Below are positions 20,721-31,222 of a stretch of 64,000 nt of DNA, piece after piece. Under the pieces are notes generated by a model, which was not told the DNA's origin, made no database searches, and was given only the letters and a program-made list of their open reading frames with translations. Every line of letters begins with the position of its first letter. Position 1 is the stretch's first letter. The position numbers and the translations under genes are program-made. Source of the stretch: Gerris lacustris. Its lineage: Eukaryota > Arthropoda > Insecta > Hemiptera > Gerridae. The stretch is taken from assembly GCA_951217055.1 (NCBI GenBank), contig OX578280.1:62567633-62631632 (forward strand), in the 5' to 3' direction.

Positions 20721-21187
20721 AATGAGAAAAAGAATATATTTCTCAAAAACAGATCCGAAGAATTTGATAAAAAAGTCCAGTCATGCACCATGACTTAATG
20801 AGCGAATTTTCAAAGAAATCTGCGGATTATTATAATATAGGAAAATTTTGGATTAGACTTTGCATGGGTGAAAAAAAAATTTGGTACACAGGGGTACGAG
20901 GTACAAAAGTCAAAATCGTATTTACCCCTCAAGATGCATGTCGTTGGAAAGCTCTTTAAGAGTACAGTAATTGTTGTTATGTACACTTTTATCATATTTT
21001 CACATAAAAGGGGGGTAAAATGGAAAAAACACGTTTTTTGACCCTAAATGGTCAAAATTTGACCCCTAAATGGACTCTGAAAATTCTGGCCAACGAACTC
21101 ATCCTTTCATTTGATATTATTGACATTTTAAAATTTGTTTGAAATTTTTAAGTGCATCCTAAGGGGAGATATCGTCTGGAGTGACAC
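20721..21187. other. AT-rich DNA, no gene seen
   Basis: Broken frames only. Confidence 0.45.
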
Positions 21188-21350
21188 ATATATACATACA
21201 TATATACATACATATATACATACATATATACATACATATATACATACATATATACATACATATATACATACATATATACATACATATATACATACATATA
21301 TACATACATATATACATACATATATACATACATATATACATACATACATA
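21188..21350. repeat. Microsatellite, 12-bp unit (TATATACATACA)n
   Basis: About 13 near-perfect 12-bp units. All overlapping frames in this interval come from the repeat and are not genes. Confidence 0.97.
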
Positions 21351-22146
21351 AAAAAAAGTGTTAAATTTTAGGAATCGATTCAGAATGGTCTAAAACGAAT
21401 TTCCATGGAAAAATTTTTCAAAAATTCGCATTACAAAAATTTTGAAGCCATTGCAATAGCGTAATTTTCTTTGAAAATTCGCTAAAAAAATATCTAAAAT
21501 GTAGTTTTTAAGAAAAAATCTAGTTCCTGAGAAAATAACTTTAAACGCGGACGGAGAGAGGCCGGGTTCGCCTAAGGAGAAGTTATTTAAACCTTGAAAG
21601 GAAGTTAAGGAGAAGTTATTTTAATAATAAATTTTGATGAAATGTTCAATAATAATTAAATGTACCTACGATAATACGAAAATTATAAGTGGAGCACTGG
21701 GCTAAGTAATTATGAACTCATATATGAGAAAGTTTGTCTGAGTTGTCCATATCTTAACTACCAAAATAATTTCGTGCCATCAAATTATTTATTCTTTATG
21801 CAAAATGCGCACTTTATTAATTAAACAATAATAAGAGAGAACAAATACAACGAATGCAGAGATTTAAAAGAACTATTAGGTTATTATATGAAAAATATAA
21901 TAACTATAACTTGAACTAAGGAAAATCGAACCCAGAAAACTGATGCTTAAGTTTAAATGCTCAGGAAAGCGATACAAAACAGATCTTCTTTCATATAGAT
22001 TACCGCAAATATAATCAAACCTGCATTTCGCTAACTACAAAACAGGTGACAAATGTTCAACCGCGAATCAGCAAAACCACGATATCTAAGGTCTCGAACA
22101 GTGAGGTCTTTTAAATTGTTATAATACCATCATAAATGGTGGATGG
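21351..22146. other. AT-rich DNA with a dispersed word shared with 51.8 kb
   Basis: GGGCTAAGTAATTATGAACTC plus ATATGAGAAAGTTTGTCTGAG at 21699-21745 reappears inverted near 51820-51872 and in part near 58990-59020. No gene was recognised. Confidence 0.55.
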
Positions 22147-22506
22147 CAGTGGTTCCCAACCATTTGTGTTTGGGGAACCACTTTTGGTTGTTAAAATATT
22201 TCGAGTCCTATGGTACTGTAAATAGGGTAACATTCCTAAAAATTATTGTGATTAAGGTGGTAAGAATAACGTAACATTGCAGTCAAATAAGGAACCTTTA
22301 CTATAAGCTTTTACAATTTTTTAAAAATTTGAACAAATATGTAAAATTATACTATAAAAAGATTTAGGCTAACATGAACGGCAAGTGGAGCAATTTTTAC
22401 AATTTACCCTTGACGTTATCGCTCACTTTTTGCCGCAACCCACCAAAAATCCTTCTGCGATCCACTAGTGGGTCCTGGGTTGTGACCTACCGGTTGGGAA
22501 CCACTG
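22147..22506. mobile_element. hAT-like MITE (360 bp)
   Basis: The ends CAGTGGTTCCCAACC and GGTTGGGAACCACTG are a perfect 15-bp inverted repeat of hAT type. The flanking 8-mers GTGGATGG and GTGTATAG agree at 6 of 8 positions, consistent with an aged 8-bp target duplication. It has no coding capacity. Confidence 0.87.
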
Positions 22507-24395
22507 GTGTATAGCTTGACTATCTATGGAAAAATCATGAAGAATCCTAAATCTATTTCTAATTAAAACATTTATATAGGTCTAATAACCCTAATTGAAC
22601 CAGCAATCACTCGGTTATAATTATTTCCCGTTGATGAAAAAGATAATAATAACGTCAAAACTACTATCAAGAGATTTAATTCTATAATTTCAAAAATAAT
22701 TTAGCCGAAGAATGATAATTAAAATGATAAATAATTGCTCAAATATAGGACAATTAAAAGATAATTAATTTATAAAAAAAAAATATATAATAATTCTCAA
22801 ATTTAACAACAAATAATTTAACAAGAGAGACCAAGTTAAATAATTTAGTCATGAAAATATCAGTGGAATAACGATACCAATTTTAGGATGGACCGTCTCA
22901 AGTGTACTTGACCTTTCTAACTCCTAAAACCTACAACTGTATCAACAAATTGTGCAATGGCTTCGTTCATATATATATTCAATTTGTTAAAATTTTAGTG
23001 GAAATTAATTAGTAACATATATTTATGCAATTATTATCAAATATTTCGTTTATTGAGGAAGATAAACTAAATTTTCTATATTTTATTTTTGGATACCACG
23101 TGGTTAGAGGTTAGCTTTTCACTCCATCAGCTGATTAAACAATAAAATTAACCTTCCAAATAAAGTTGGTTCCAAACCAACTTTCTGGTGTTCAAGTCAA
23201 GCTAACCTAAATAAAACCTCCCTGTCCTCTTCCCTCTTGCTTATTTTTTTGATTTAATTTCTCGAGTCATCCATTTACATAGTAAATATTAAATACACAC
23301 TTGTTTTTCATTTTAAAACCATTCTTTAAGAAAATTAGTATTTTATTTTAATAATATAATATTTGACTTTGTTTATAACCTGGAACACTGCGCAAGTGCC
23401 CAAGGAGGAAAGGTGGGGGAAAACACTCGTTCAAAGCGACGTCTCTACGGCTTCATGAATGTATTTTTATCTATATTGCCCAAACGCGCGTAAAAAACGC
23501 ATACTATGGACCCACTTTTTACTCACAATATTCCCTACTCTCCTTTTTTGAGCTCCATAGCTTCATTACCTCAAAAAAACTAGATTTTGCCCGGGAATGC
23601 GACATGGCATTTTACTTCTTTTTTAGCGTGTTTATTGGTCTTTAATAAATTGACGAAATGAATATTTTTAAATCAAAATCATCGCAATTAAACAACAATT
23701 TGTTTGTTCGATGTTTTATTAAAACAGTCAACTTTCACAAATATTAATCTAAAATGCAATTTCCTTTGTAGTACAAATTTAAAAATGTTTCTGAAAGTTT
23801 AGGCTCTAACTGTCTCCGTACAGTCGAAAGAAATTTTTAAAACGACTTTTTTAGACTCTTAGATCTTCAAACATTGTAAATTCATCGAAATCTTTAAATA
23901 AAATATTTTTGCAATCACAATACTTTATTTCTGTATGCTATATAACAATATAAAAGAGTAGAAGAAACTATAAAATGATTTTGATTATTTTCTTTCGAAA
24001 GAAGCCGACTTAAGACGGCTTTGTTGAAGTGTTTTTGTCACTCACCGTTATGTAATGTAATTCTTTGAACCAAATTATGCCTATTTGAGGACTAAAGCTG
24101 TTCTTTTTACCTTTTCCGTTACGTATTGACAGTTTTCAGTCATTACAGGATAAGTGGATATCACACATCTGACATCGGTGCCAAAATTATCTGTCACTTT
24201 CCGAAAATTGTACTGGAACAACCGTGTATGTGACCCATACCTAAGAATGCTGACCGTAACTACGAAGTATCTAAATTGCTAAGTGAGCTAGAATGCCCTC
24301 TATTATTTGTCCTTGTATACTGGTTGTCTAATAATTCATTACCTACTTTTAAGTAAACCGCAGTTCATCTTTATGTTCTTTTATCGATTTAACTA
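22507..24395. other. AT-rich DNA, no gene seen
   Basis: A slightly GC-richer patch lies at 23385-23460. No frame above background, no clear element ends. Confidence 0.45.
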
Positions 24396-24720
24396 TAGGC
24401 ATCGCGTGACTCTCAGCTTAATGCAATAAATATTTAATACTAAGCAAAGAGTTCATCATGATGATTTGATAGTTAAAGAGGATGATTTTAATAGAGAGCC
24501 GTGTAGTGCGAGAGCCAACCCTGCTTTTTACTATTCCTTAACTTACATATTACAGGTGATCTCCATTTGAACTAATATCAAATGTATCACTTCACTACAC
24601 AAAAACTACTGTTTGTATCAAGTTCACATGCCTCACATCAAGTTTTACATGCCTGTTTCAATTGTACTTTAGACGATGTGTATGTAGTTTTATTAGAAAC
24701 TTATTTCGATGACATTTTAA
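24396..24720 (+). repeat. Family B dispersed repeat
   Basis: GGCATCGCGTG...TCATGATGA...ACATGCCTGTTTCAATTGTAC...AAGTTTTATTA-like sequence. Related copies lie at 41620-41975 and 45985-46430. Confidence 0.75.
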
Positions 24721-24737
24721 TCATTCACTCTCATCAT

Positions 24738-25640
24738 GAACAACTTCCTTGAGAATGGCCCCTGTAATGGGTCGGATCATGTACATCTCCCTTGAGAATG
24801 GTCCCTTTAATGGGTCGGATCATGTACATCTCCCTTGAGAATGGTCCCTTTAATGGGTCGGATCATGTACATCTCCCTTGAGAATGGCCCCTGTAATGGG
24901 TCGGATCATGTACATCTCCCTTGAGAATGGCCCCTGTAATGGGTCGGATCATGTACATCTCCCTTGAGAATGGTCCCTTTAATGGGTCGGATCATGTACA
25001 ACTCCCTTGAGAATGGTCCCTTTAATGGGTCGGATCATGTACAACTCCCTTGAGAATGGCCCCTGTAATGGGCCGGATCATGTACATCTCCCTTGAGAAT
25101 GGTCCCTTTAATGGGTCGGATCATGTACATCTCCCTTGAGAATGGTCCCTTTAATGGGTCGGATCATGTACATCTCCCTTGAGAATGGTCCCTTTAATGG
25201 GCCGGATCATGTACATCTCCCTTGAGAATGGTCCCTTTAATGGGTCGGATCATGTACATCTCCCTTGAGAATGGTCCCTTTAATGGGCCGGATCATGTAC
25301 ATCTCCCTTGAGAATGGCCCCTGTAATGGGTCGGATCATGTACATCTCCCTTGAGAATGGTCCCTTTAATGGGTCGGATCATGTACATCTCCCTTGAGAA
25401 TGGCCCCTGTAATGGGTCGGATCATGTACATCTCCCTTGAGAATGGTCCCTTTAATGGGTCGGATCATGTACAACTCCCTTGAGAATGGTCCCTTTAATG
25501 GGTCGGATCATGTACAACTCCCTTGAGAATGGTCCCTTTAATGGGCCGGATCATGTACAACTCCCTTGAGAATGGTCCTTTTAATAGGTCGGATCAAGTA
25601 CAACTCCCATGAGAATGGTCCCTGTAATGGGTCGGAAAAT
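24738..25640. repeat. 43-bp satellite, about 21 copies
   Basis: GAGAATGG recurs at 24751, 24794, 24837 and so on, exactly 43 bp apart. Two monomer variants are interspersed: GGCCCCTGTAATGGG and GGTCCCTTTAATGGG. A few units carry ACAACTCCC instead of ACATCTCCC. The last units are decayed. Confidence 0.97.
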
Positions 25641-26595
25641 ACCTAAGGCTGTCTCCTCCGAAAAATCTATATTTAAGACTCTTGCCACGGAAACCTACGC
25701 TATAGAATTTGACACCATGATCAGATAACAAAGGTTATCTCTATACTTGGAGGTGCTGCCCCCAATTTAAAGTTGTTTTTTATCTATAGTTTCATTAATC
25801 ACATCTTTATTATTTATAAATTGTAAAAAGAGAGATTTAAAAAAAAAAAAAAAAAAAAGTATTACTTAGTAACGGAGAAAATGAAAGTACTAAGTTGAAG
25901 CTAACAAGTATAAACTAGTAATAAATCATTGTAAGAGATGACATCACATCTAGACCGTATAGTAAGAACTTAGTTTGCGTCTTGTACTTGAATTAATTTG
26001 CAAGCTTTTAGCGTAATGAACATCCTGACTCCGGATTAGAGTTTCTTCATTTAAAATCAATTGCACTATTTGAGTACTCAAACATAACTAAAATGTGAAA
26101 AATATAAATGTTTATTTACACTGATTGAAAATTAAATATTTACAACACATCTAGTGGTAAGATTTAACCAACATCCAGTTTTTCTTAATCATGCTTTTTT
26201 TATGCTCTCTTGTTTTTTAAATGTATAAAGTATTGCACTTGCGACAAATAGAACATTTAAAATAAGTTTTTAATGTATTTATGCTAGTTTCTTTACGTCC
26301 CTAATAACAAATCATCAGGTTATTACTCCCCTTTAGTTATCTGCTCAGTATGATCAAAAATGTCACACCTATCTATGATTCGAACAGTATATGTCAGTGT
26401 TTGCTGTTTGGATTTTGCTCTTTTAGGACAGTGCCACTACTAAAACCAATCGGCTTCATCGGTCTCTTTTACATCGTTTAAAGGTTCAGGGCATTAATCT
26501 TTAGACTGGCCGTGTCGTCTGAAGCCAGCATAAAATTAAGCCGACAAAATTTGAATCATGTATAATAAATTATATGTGTATTATTAATTATGTGT
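25641..26595. other. AT-rich DNA with a poly(A) run at 25840-25858
   Basis: No gene-like frame. The A-run could mark the 3' end of a retroposed sequence, but no duplication was identified. Confidence 0.4.
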
Positions 26596-26607
26596 GTATC
26601 GTATAAT

Positions 26608-26772
26608 TGGGCCTCTCGTCAGGCAGAGGCCCCTACAAGATCTCTCCTGCTCTCCTATAAGAGCAGGGCAATAAAGTTTAACAGCATTGGTGTGCATGGT
26701 CACAACTTAAAATGGTGACCATAGGGATCTGTTCCCAGGCCAGGCCCCCGCATTGATGTTTAACAAGCATCA
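26608..26772 (+). other. Cluster of four successive hairpins, dispersed repeat
   Basis: Four inverted pairs follow each other: GGGCCTC/GAGGCCC, CCTGCTCT/AGAGCAGG, ATGGTCAC/GTGACCAT and GATG(C)TT/AACAAGCATC-like. The word GGCAATAAAGTTTAACAGCA with its CATGG continuation has a relative at 19940-19975, so at least part is a dispersed repeat. Confidence 0.5.
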
Positions 26773-26877
26773 CCGTATAAATCGATAGCTGCTGATATGA
26801 ATTGGCGACTAACTGGTTCTGTATACCAATTTCAAGGTTTATGCAGCTGATGGAGCTGCCACACTAACCCCGTGTCA

Positions 26878-27395
26878 TCCATTACGTGTACAGTTGTATA
26901 AGGCTTTTTGGCTGGGCTAGGCCTTTCTCATCCACTAAATAAACAGTTTTATAAGGCTTTTGGCAGGGCTAGGCATGTGTCATCCGTTACATATACAGAT
27001 GAATAAGCCCTTTGGCAGGGCTAGGGCTTTCTCATCCATTACATATACAGTTGTATAAGCCCTTCTAAGGGCTTTTATGTTTCGTTTAATATACTATTAT
27101 ATGCAAAAACTATTAGTGATATTTAATTAGATTCATACTTAATTTTTATTTTCTCTTAGAAATGTTTTAAATTTACTATCCGGCCCAAAGGACCAAAAAA
27201 TAATATACTACAGCTGTATAAGGCTTGGGCAGGGCTAGGTCTTTGTCATCCATTACAAATACAGTTGTATAAGGCTTTTGGCAGGGCTAGGCATTCCTCA
27301 TATATTTCATATACTGTTATATAAGCCTTTTAACAAGGTTCGGCCTTCTAAGGGCTTTTATATATCGTTTAATACAAGTATTATAATGTTAGAAT
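26878..27395. repeat. 52-53-bp satellite in two blocks
   Basis: The unit TAAGGCTTTTGGCAGGGCTAGGC + T(T/C)CTCATCCATTACATATACAGTTG recurs at about 26901, 26954, 27005 and 27057, then at 27219, 27271 and 27323. A ~130-bp segment separates the blocks. Both blocks end in a similar GGGCTTTTAT-TTCGTTTAATA tail, indicating duplication of block plus tail. Confidence 0.85.
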
Positions 27396-28535
27396 GGCGT
27401 AAATAAGTGTTCATAAGCAAGTGTGCTATTGAAGGTATTAGCACATATTTTATCGTTTTTTAAACTGTAGGGATTTAACCATTATCAACTGTGTAAGAGC
27501 TTTACATTCATTAGCTTTTACATTAATAAAAATTAACGTTTAAAATGTCTGTTTTTCCTGTGAATGAAAATTATTAATAGGAGGAAAATTATCTCGGCTT
27601 CTCCAAATCACAATGAAACCAAACAGTGATTAGACTAAAGTGAGATATAATTCTGGTGATAAGAAAAAAAGCATGAATCATTACCGGGTAAATTAAACAG
27701 ACGTCATGTTTAATTCAGCCAGTAAATTCCATAGCTCTATTTACTAATACTGAAACAAAAAAGTTCTTGAAAATATTAAATTGTGATAATGTTATCTGCT
27801 ATCGTTATCAATATGAAAACAGTCTGGTAAATATAGCAGTATATTAAACTGTAATATTTAAAACACAATTGTATTGCATGTTTATATTTATTTCAATTTA
27901 ACTGTTTGATACTTTGATCGGGTCGTGAAAAAAAAGAGAGTATATAATTGTCGTAAAGGAGCGAATTGATGGATTTAGAAGTTTTAAGGTCCTAGAGTCC
28001 AAAATAAATTGGTTTTTAAAATTATAATAGTATCTTGGTCTGGTGTACGAGCGTAGAACATAAACTGCTTATCCGATTTCAATGGAAATTAGCATATATA
28101 CATATTCAGAAAAATCACTTCAAAGGTGAAATCAAAAATTTTGTTTTCTAAATTTGAGAACACCTTGGTTAATATGGTGACACACCCCCAGGTTAAAGTA
28201 TTATTTACAGAGTACGTCCAAAACTACAAAACAATAACCCTCATAGGCACTAGACCCAATGCCCCAGACCCAGGCCCCTTGCTTAGATTAGTCGGGGATG
28301 GTCAAATCAAAAGCACGTTCCAGTTCCATGCTAAAAACCATGGAAATTCGGGGTTATAGAATTTTAATTGAAGGTTCCCTTACGCCCTATACCTACATGC
28401 TATCTTTTAATGATATTTACATTTTCTTGGACACCCCGATTTTTTAGTAGTTTATCCAAACAAAAAATAGTCAGCCAATTTGTATGGCACAGCTTCCTCG
28501 CTACTGTTTCATATATATATATATTTTTTTTTTTT
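27396..28535. other. AT-rich DNA with a family E fragment
   Basis: Family E words occur at 28070-28180. The 77-codon plus frame at 28126-28359 lies across this repeat and has no recognisable domain. Confidence 0.45.
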
Positions 28536-29040
28536 TTTGCTTTTACAATCTAATATTTTCAAATTTATTTAATTTTTTCCCTGTTTTTTAAATCTGTGAA
28601 AATGGTTTTGATTTTTTATCTGAATTAAAGTTCAATTTAGCATGATTTAAAGCGCAGACGGTTAAAAAATTTATCTGGGGCTAACTGCGGGCTAATTACA
28701 AATCTTTTAAATTTTATAAAAACCAGATGAGCATTTTGGAAGATATATGTGTGAAAAAATGTAGGTTTGAGCGCATGTGGTAGAGAAACAAATGGGCGTA
28801 GAAAGTTGAAAGTTATATGGGACCAACAATGGGCTAATTATGAACTACCATCCAAATTTCATAAAATACGGACGTGTAGTTTTTAAGATTTGTTGGTTCG
28901 CATAAATTGAGTGACAGACTAGTCCGAAAGACAGGCACGGAACTTAAAATGCTGCCATGTTTGAAACGGATTTTTGAAATCGAACATAAAATATTTTTGT
29001 TCTTCAGAATGATCACATAGCTTTCGTTACCTTCTGTAAG
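28536..29040 (-). repeat. Family A dispersed repeat, minus strand
   Basis: Read on the minus strand it goes from the GCTTACAGAAGGTAACGAAAGC end through the GCCCATTGTTGGTCCCATA block to the GATTGTAAAAGC block, followed by an A-rich run. The last ~100 bp of the consensus are missing. Confidence 0.88.
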
Positions 29041-29520
29041 CTCAGAAGGAATAGAGACTATAGGTACGCTTTAATTATTTTATTTAAAATGATTTTAATA
29101 GATTCAAGAATCTTCAATACAGTAAGGAAAATAACTTTTCCAACGATCATTGATCACTATCAGTAAAACTATGCTACTGTTACAGGAAACTGTAAAGCGC
29201 AGAGAGTAAATTAAAAAAGAATTTAAAAAGAAAATGAGTAGTTTCACAAGTACATAATAAAGAATGCTCGTGTTAATATGCAAATTATTCTATTATTAAA
29301 TTCAATGGTAAAAAGAAAAGAAATGAATGAATGTAAGACATTGTTCTTGCTCTAGGTCAAATATGAAATGAAGCTTCTAAATGCACATAACGCTTTGTAT
29401 AAGTGAACTTGTGTATTCATATACAAATGCAATGTAGTTCTGAATACTGTGCTATTGTGTATTGTGTATACACAACATTTTAAGTATACACAAGAATCAA
29501 TAATAAACACAATTCCATAC
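29041..29520. other. AT-rich DNA, no gene seen
   Basis: No conserved frame or repeat was found. Confidence 0.45.
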
Positions 29521-29905
29521 TATACCGTATACCACATTTATGGATCGAATGTTACATTTGTTAGGTACTATACCGCATGTGACATTTATGGATCTAATGT
29601 TACATTTGTTAGGTACTATACCGCATACGACATTTATGGATCTAATGTTACATTTGTTAGGTACTATACCGCATACGACATTTATGGATCTAATGTTACA
29701 TTTGTTAGGTACTATACCGCATACGACATTTATGGATCTAATGTTACATTTGTTAGGTACTATACCGCATACGACATTTATGGATCTAATGTTACATTTG
29801 TTAGGTACTATACCGCATACGACATTTATGGATCTAATGTTACATTTGTTAGGTACTATACCGCATACGACATTTATGGATCTAATGTTACATTTATTAT
29901 GTGAA
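29521..29905 (+). repeat. 48-bp minisatellite, 8 copies, open in two frames
   Basis: GGATC recurs at 29542, 29590, 29638 and so on, 48 bp apart, with almost no divergence after the first unit. Because 48 is a multiple of three, two plus frames stay open (151 and 123 codons), giving 16-residue repeats such as IYGSNVTFVRYYTAYD. There is no upstream exon, signal or promoter evidence, so this is annotated as a minisatellite rather than a gene. Confidence 0.9.
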
Positions 29906-30289
29906 AAATAAAGTAAATAATTGTGTTATTTAAAAGTTTAAAAGAGATGATGAAGAAAGAATTCATCTTTTCTCTTTCTCGCTTGGTATCAGTTACAAAG
30001 ATGGCCTCTTCAGTTTACGACAATCAGCTCTAATTTCAGACCATCTGCTGAGGAATAATTATTAAGTTATTATGGTTTATCTACGCGTTACATTAACTTT
30101 CGCTCTCATTATTGGAAGCGTCTCTAGAGAGAGTACAGTTTATCATCGATTTACTAAGTATTTATAATATCCATATTAAATTATAAAACATATTAAATTC
30201 TTACTTTCAAATATACGTAGTGTATTTATACAAAGGAAAGTATTTTGTTGGCGCAAAAATTCGTTTAATTATTGTCAATAATCCACAAC
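29906..30289. other. AT-rich DNA, no gene seen
   Basis: Includes TTCTCTTTCTCGCTTGGTATC-like unique sequence. No feature recognised. Confidence 0.4.
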
Positions 30290-30660
30290 AGCTACAGTAG
30301 TCTTACAATTAGAATTGATTCAGAAAGCGTGGGAAAATTGAAGGAATAGCAAATAAGAGCTAAATATTTGGCTGAGAGGCCAATGAGAGCTAAATATTTG
30401 GCTAAAAGGCCAATGAGAGCTAAATATTTGGCTAGGAAGCCAATGAGAGCTAAATATTTGGCTAGGAGGCCAATGAGAGCTAAATATTTGGCTAGGAGGC
30501 CAATGAGAGCTAAATATTTGGATATAGGAGGCCAATGGGAGCTTATATTTTGACGTCTACAAGGTCAGATGTGAAAATCTCGAGATCTCATTAGCTGTTC
30601 TATCCATTTTTTCCTATACTGCCAGAACCAATTCTAATTGTAAGATTACTGTAATTTTCA
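30290..30660. mobile_element. MITE-like element: inverted repeats around a 30-bp minisatellite
   Basis: TACAGTAGTCTTACAATTAG near 30293 faces CTAATTGTAAGATTACTGTA near 30635, giving ~27 matching bases once the adjoining AATTG/CAATT is included. Between them are six copies of a 30-bp unit (GAGCTAAATATTTGGCTAGG + AGGCCAATGA). The unit length keeps several frames open on both strands; these are not genes. Confidence 0.6.
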
Positions 30661-30699
30661 TTATCAGTGAATAGATGATGAAATTAAAAGTGTTATACG

Positions 30700-31222
30700 A
30701 AAGGGTAAAGCCTTGTTTCTGCTCGGCATGTGGCTTGACAAGCCATTCTCAGACTTTTGCGGCCAGTTGTGGCCCGTCATGGCCTACCATTTCGCATTCC
30801 GACCTCAAGCCATTCTCATGCCGTAGAAAGGCTCGTGGCTTGGCGAACGGGCACAAGTAGTAAAACCCACCAAATCTACAATAGGTACAATGTTCTGATG
30901 TCACTGCGTATTTATAGATGTCGAAAAATGATTTCGAACAGTAATGAAACCCTACAGAAGTAAAGAACCTGCACAAACCACTGAAACAAACTGCAAAAAT
31001 TCACAACAGATCGTGCGAACAGGTGCTCGAGCCGTACTGAAGCTTGTCATCCGTCGAACCCCAAGCCTTTAATATCGGAGGTAGCACCGACAATACACGG
31101 AAAAAAGACCGAGCTATCTTGAGCCACCCCGAGTATTAGGGAGGCTTTGCGTTCCTACAGTGTGTGGTCTGACAAACTTCAGTCCAGGCTCGTCAAGCCT
31201 CAGGCCGTGAGAAGAAGGCTCA
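30700..31222. repeat. GC-richer block with diverged inverted ends
   Basis: GGCTTGACAAGCCATTCTCAG near 30733 corresponds to the reverse complement of CAGTCCAGGCTCGTCAAGCC near 31190, and more loosely AAGCCTTGTTTCTGC to its partner at 31205-31216. Similar words (CTCGTGGCTTGGCG) repeat inside. This suggests a decayed inverted-repeat element. The overlapping frames at 30675-30976 have no known domain. Confidence 0.4.

Noticed and set aside
21128..21371. Four overlapping frames of 60-78 codons with strict periodicity
   Set aside because: They are the (TATATACATACA)n microsatellite read in several frames and strands, not genes.
24738..25640. 43-bp periodic array considered as a CRISPR array or origin iterons
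   Set aside because: The full period is repeated, with no variable spacers, and the context is eukaryotic.
30320..30553. Repeat proteins on both strands (AKYLARRPMR-type and SQIFSSHWPP-type)
   Set aside because: A 30-bp minisatellite keeps frames open on both strands at once; no start context, domain or codon bias supports coding.
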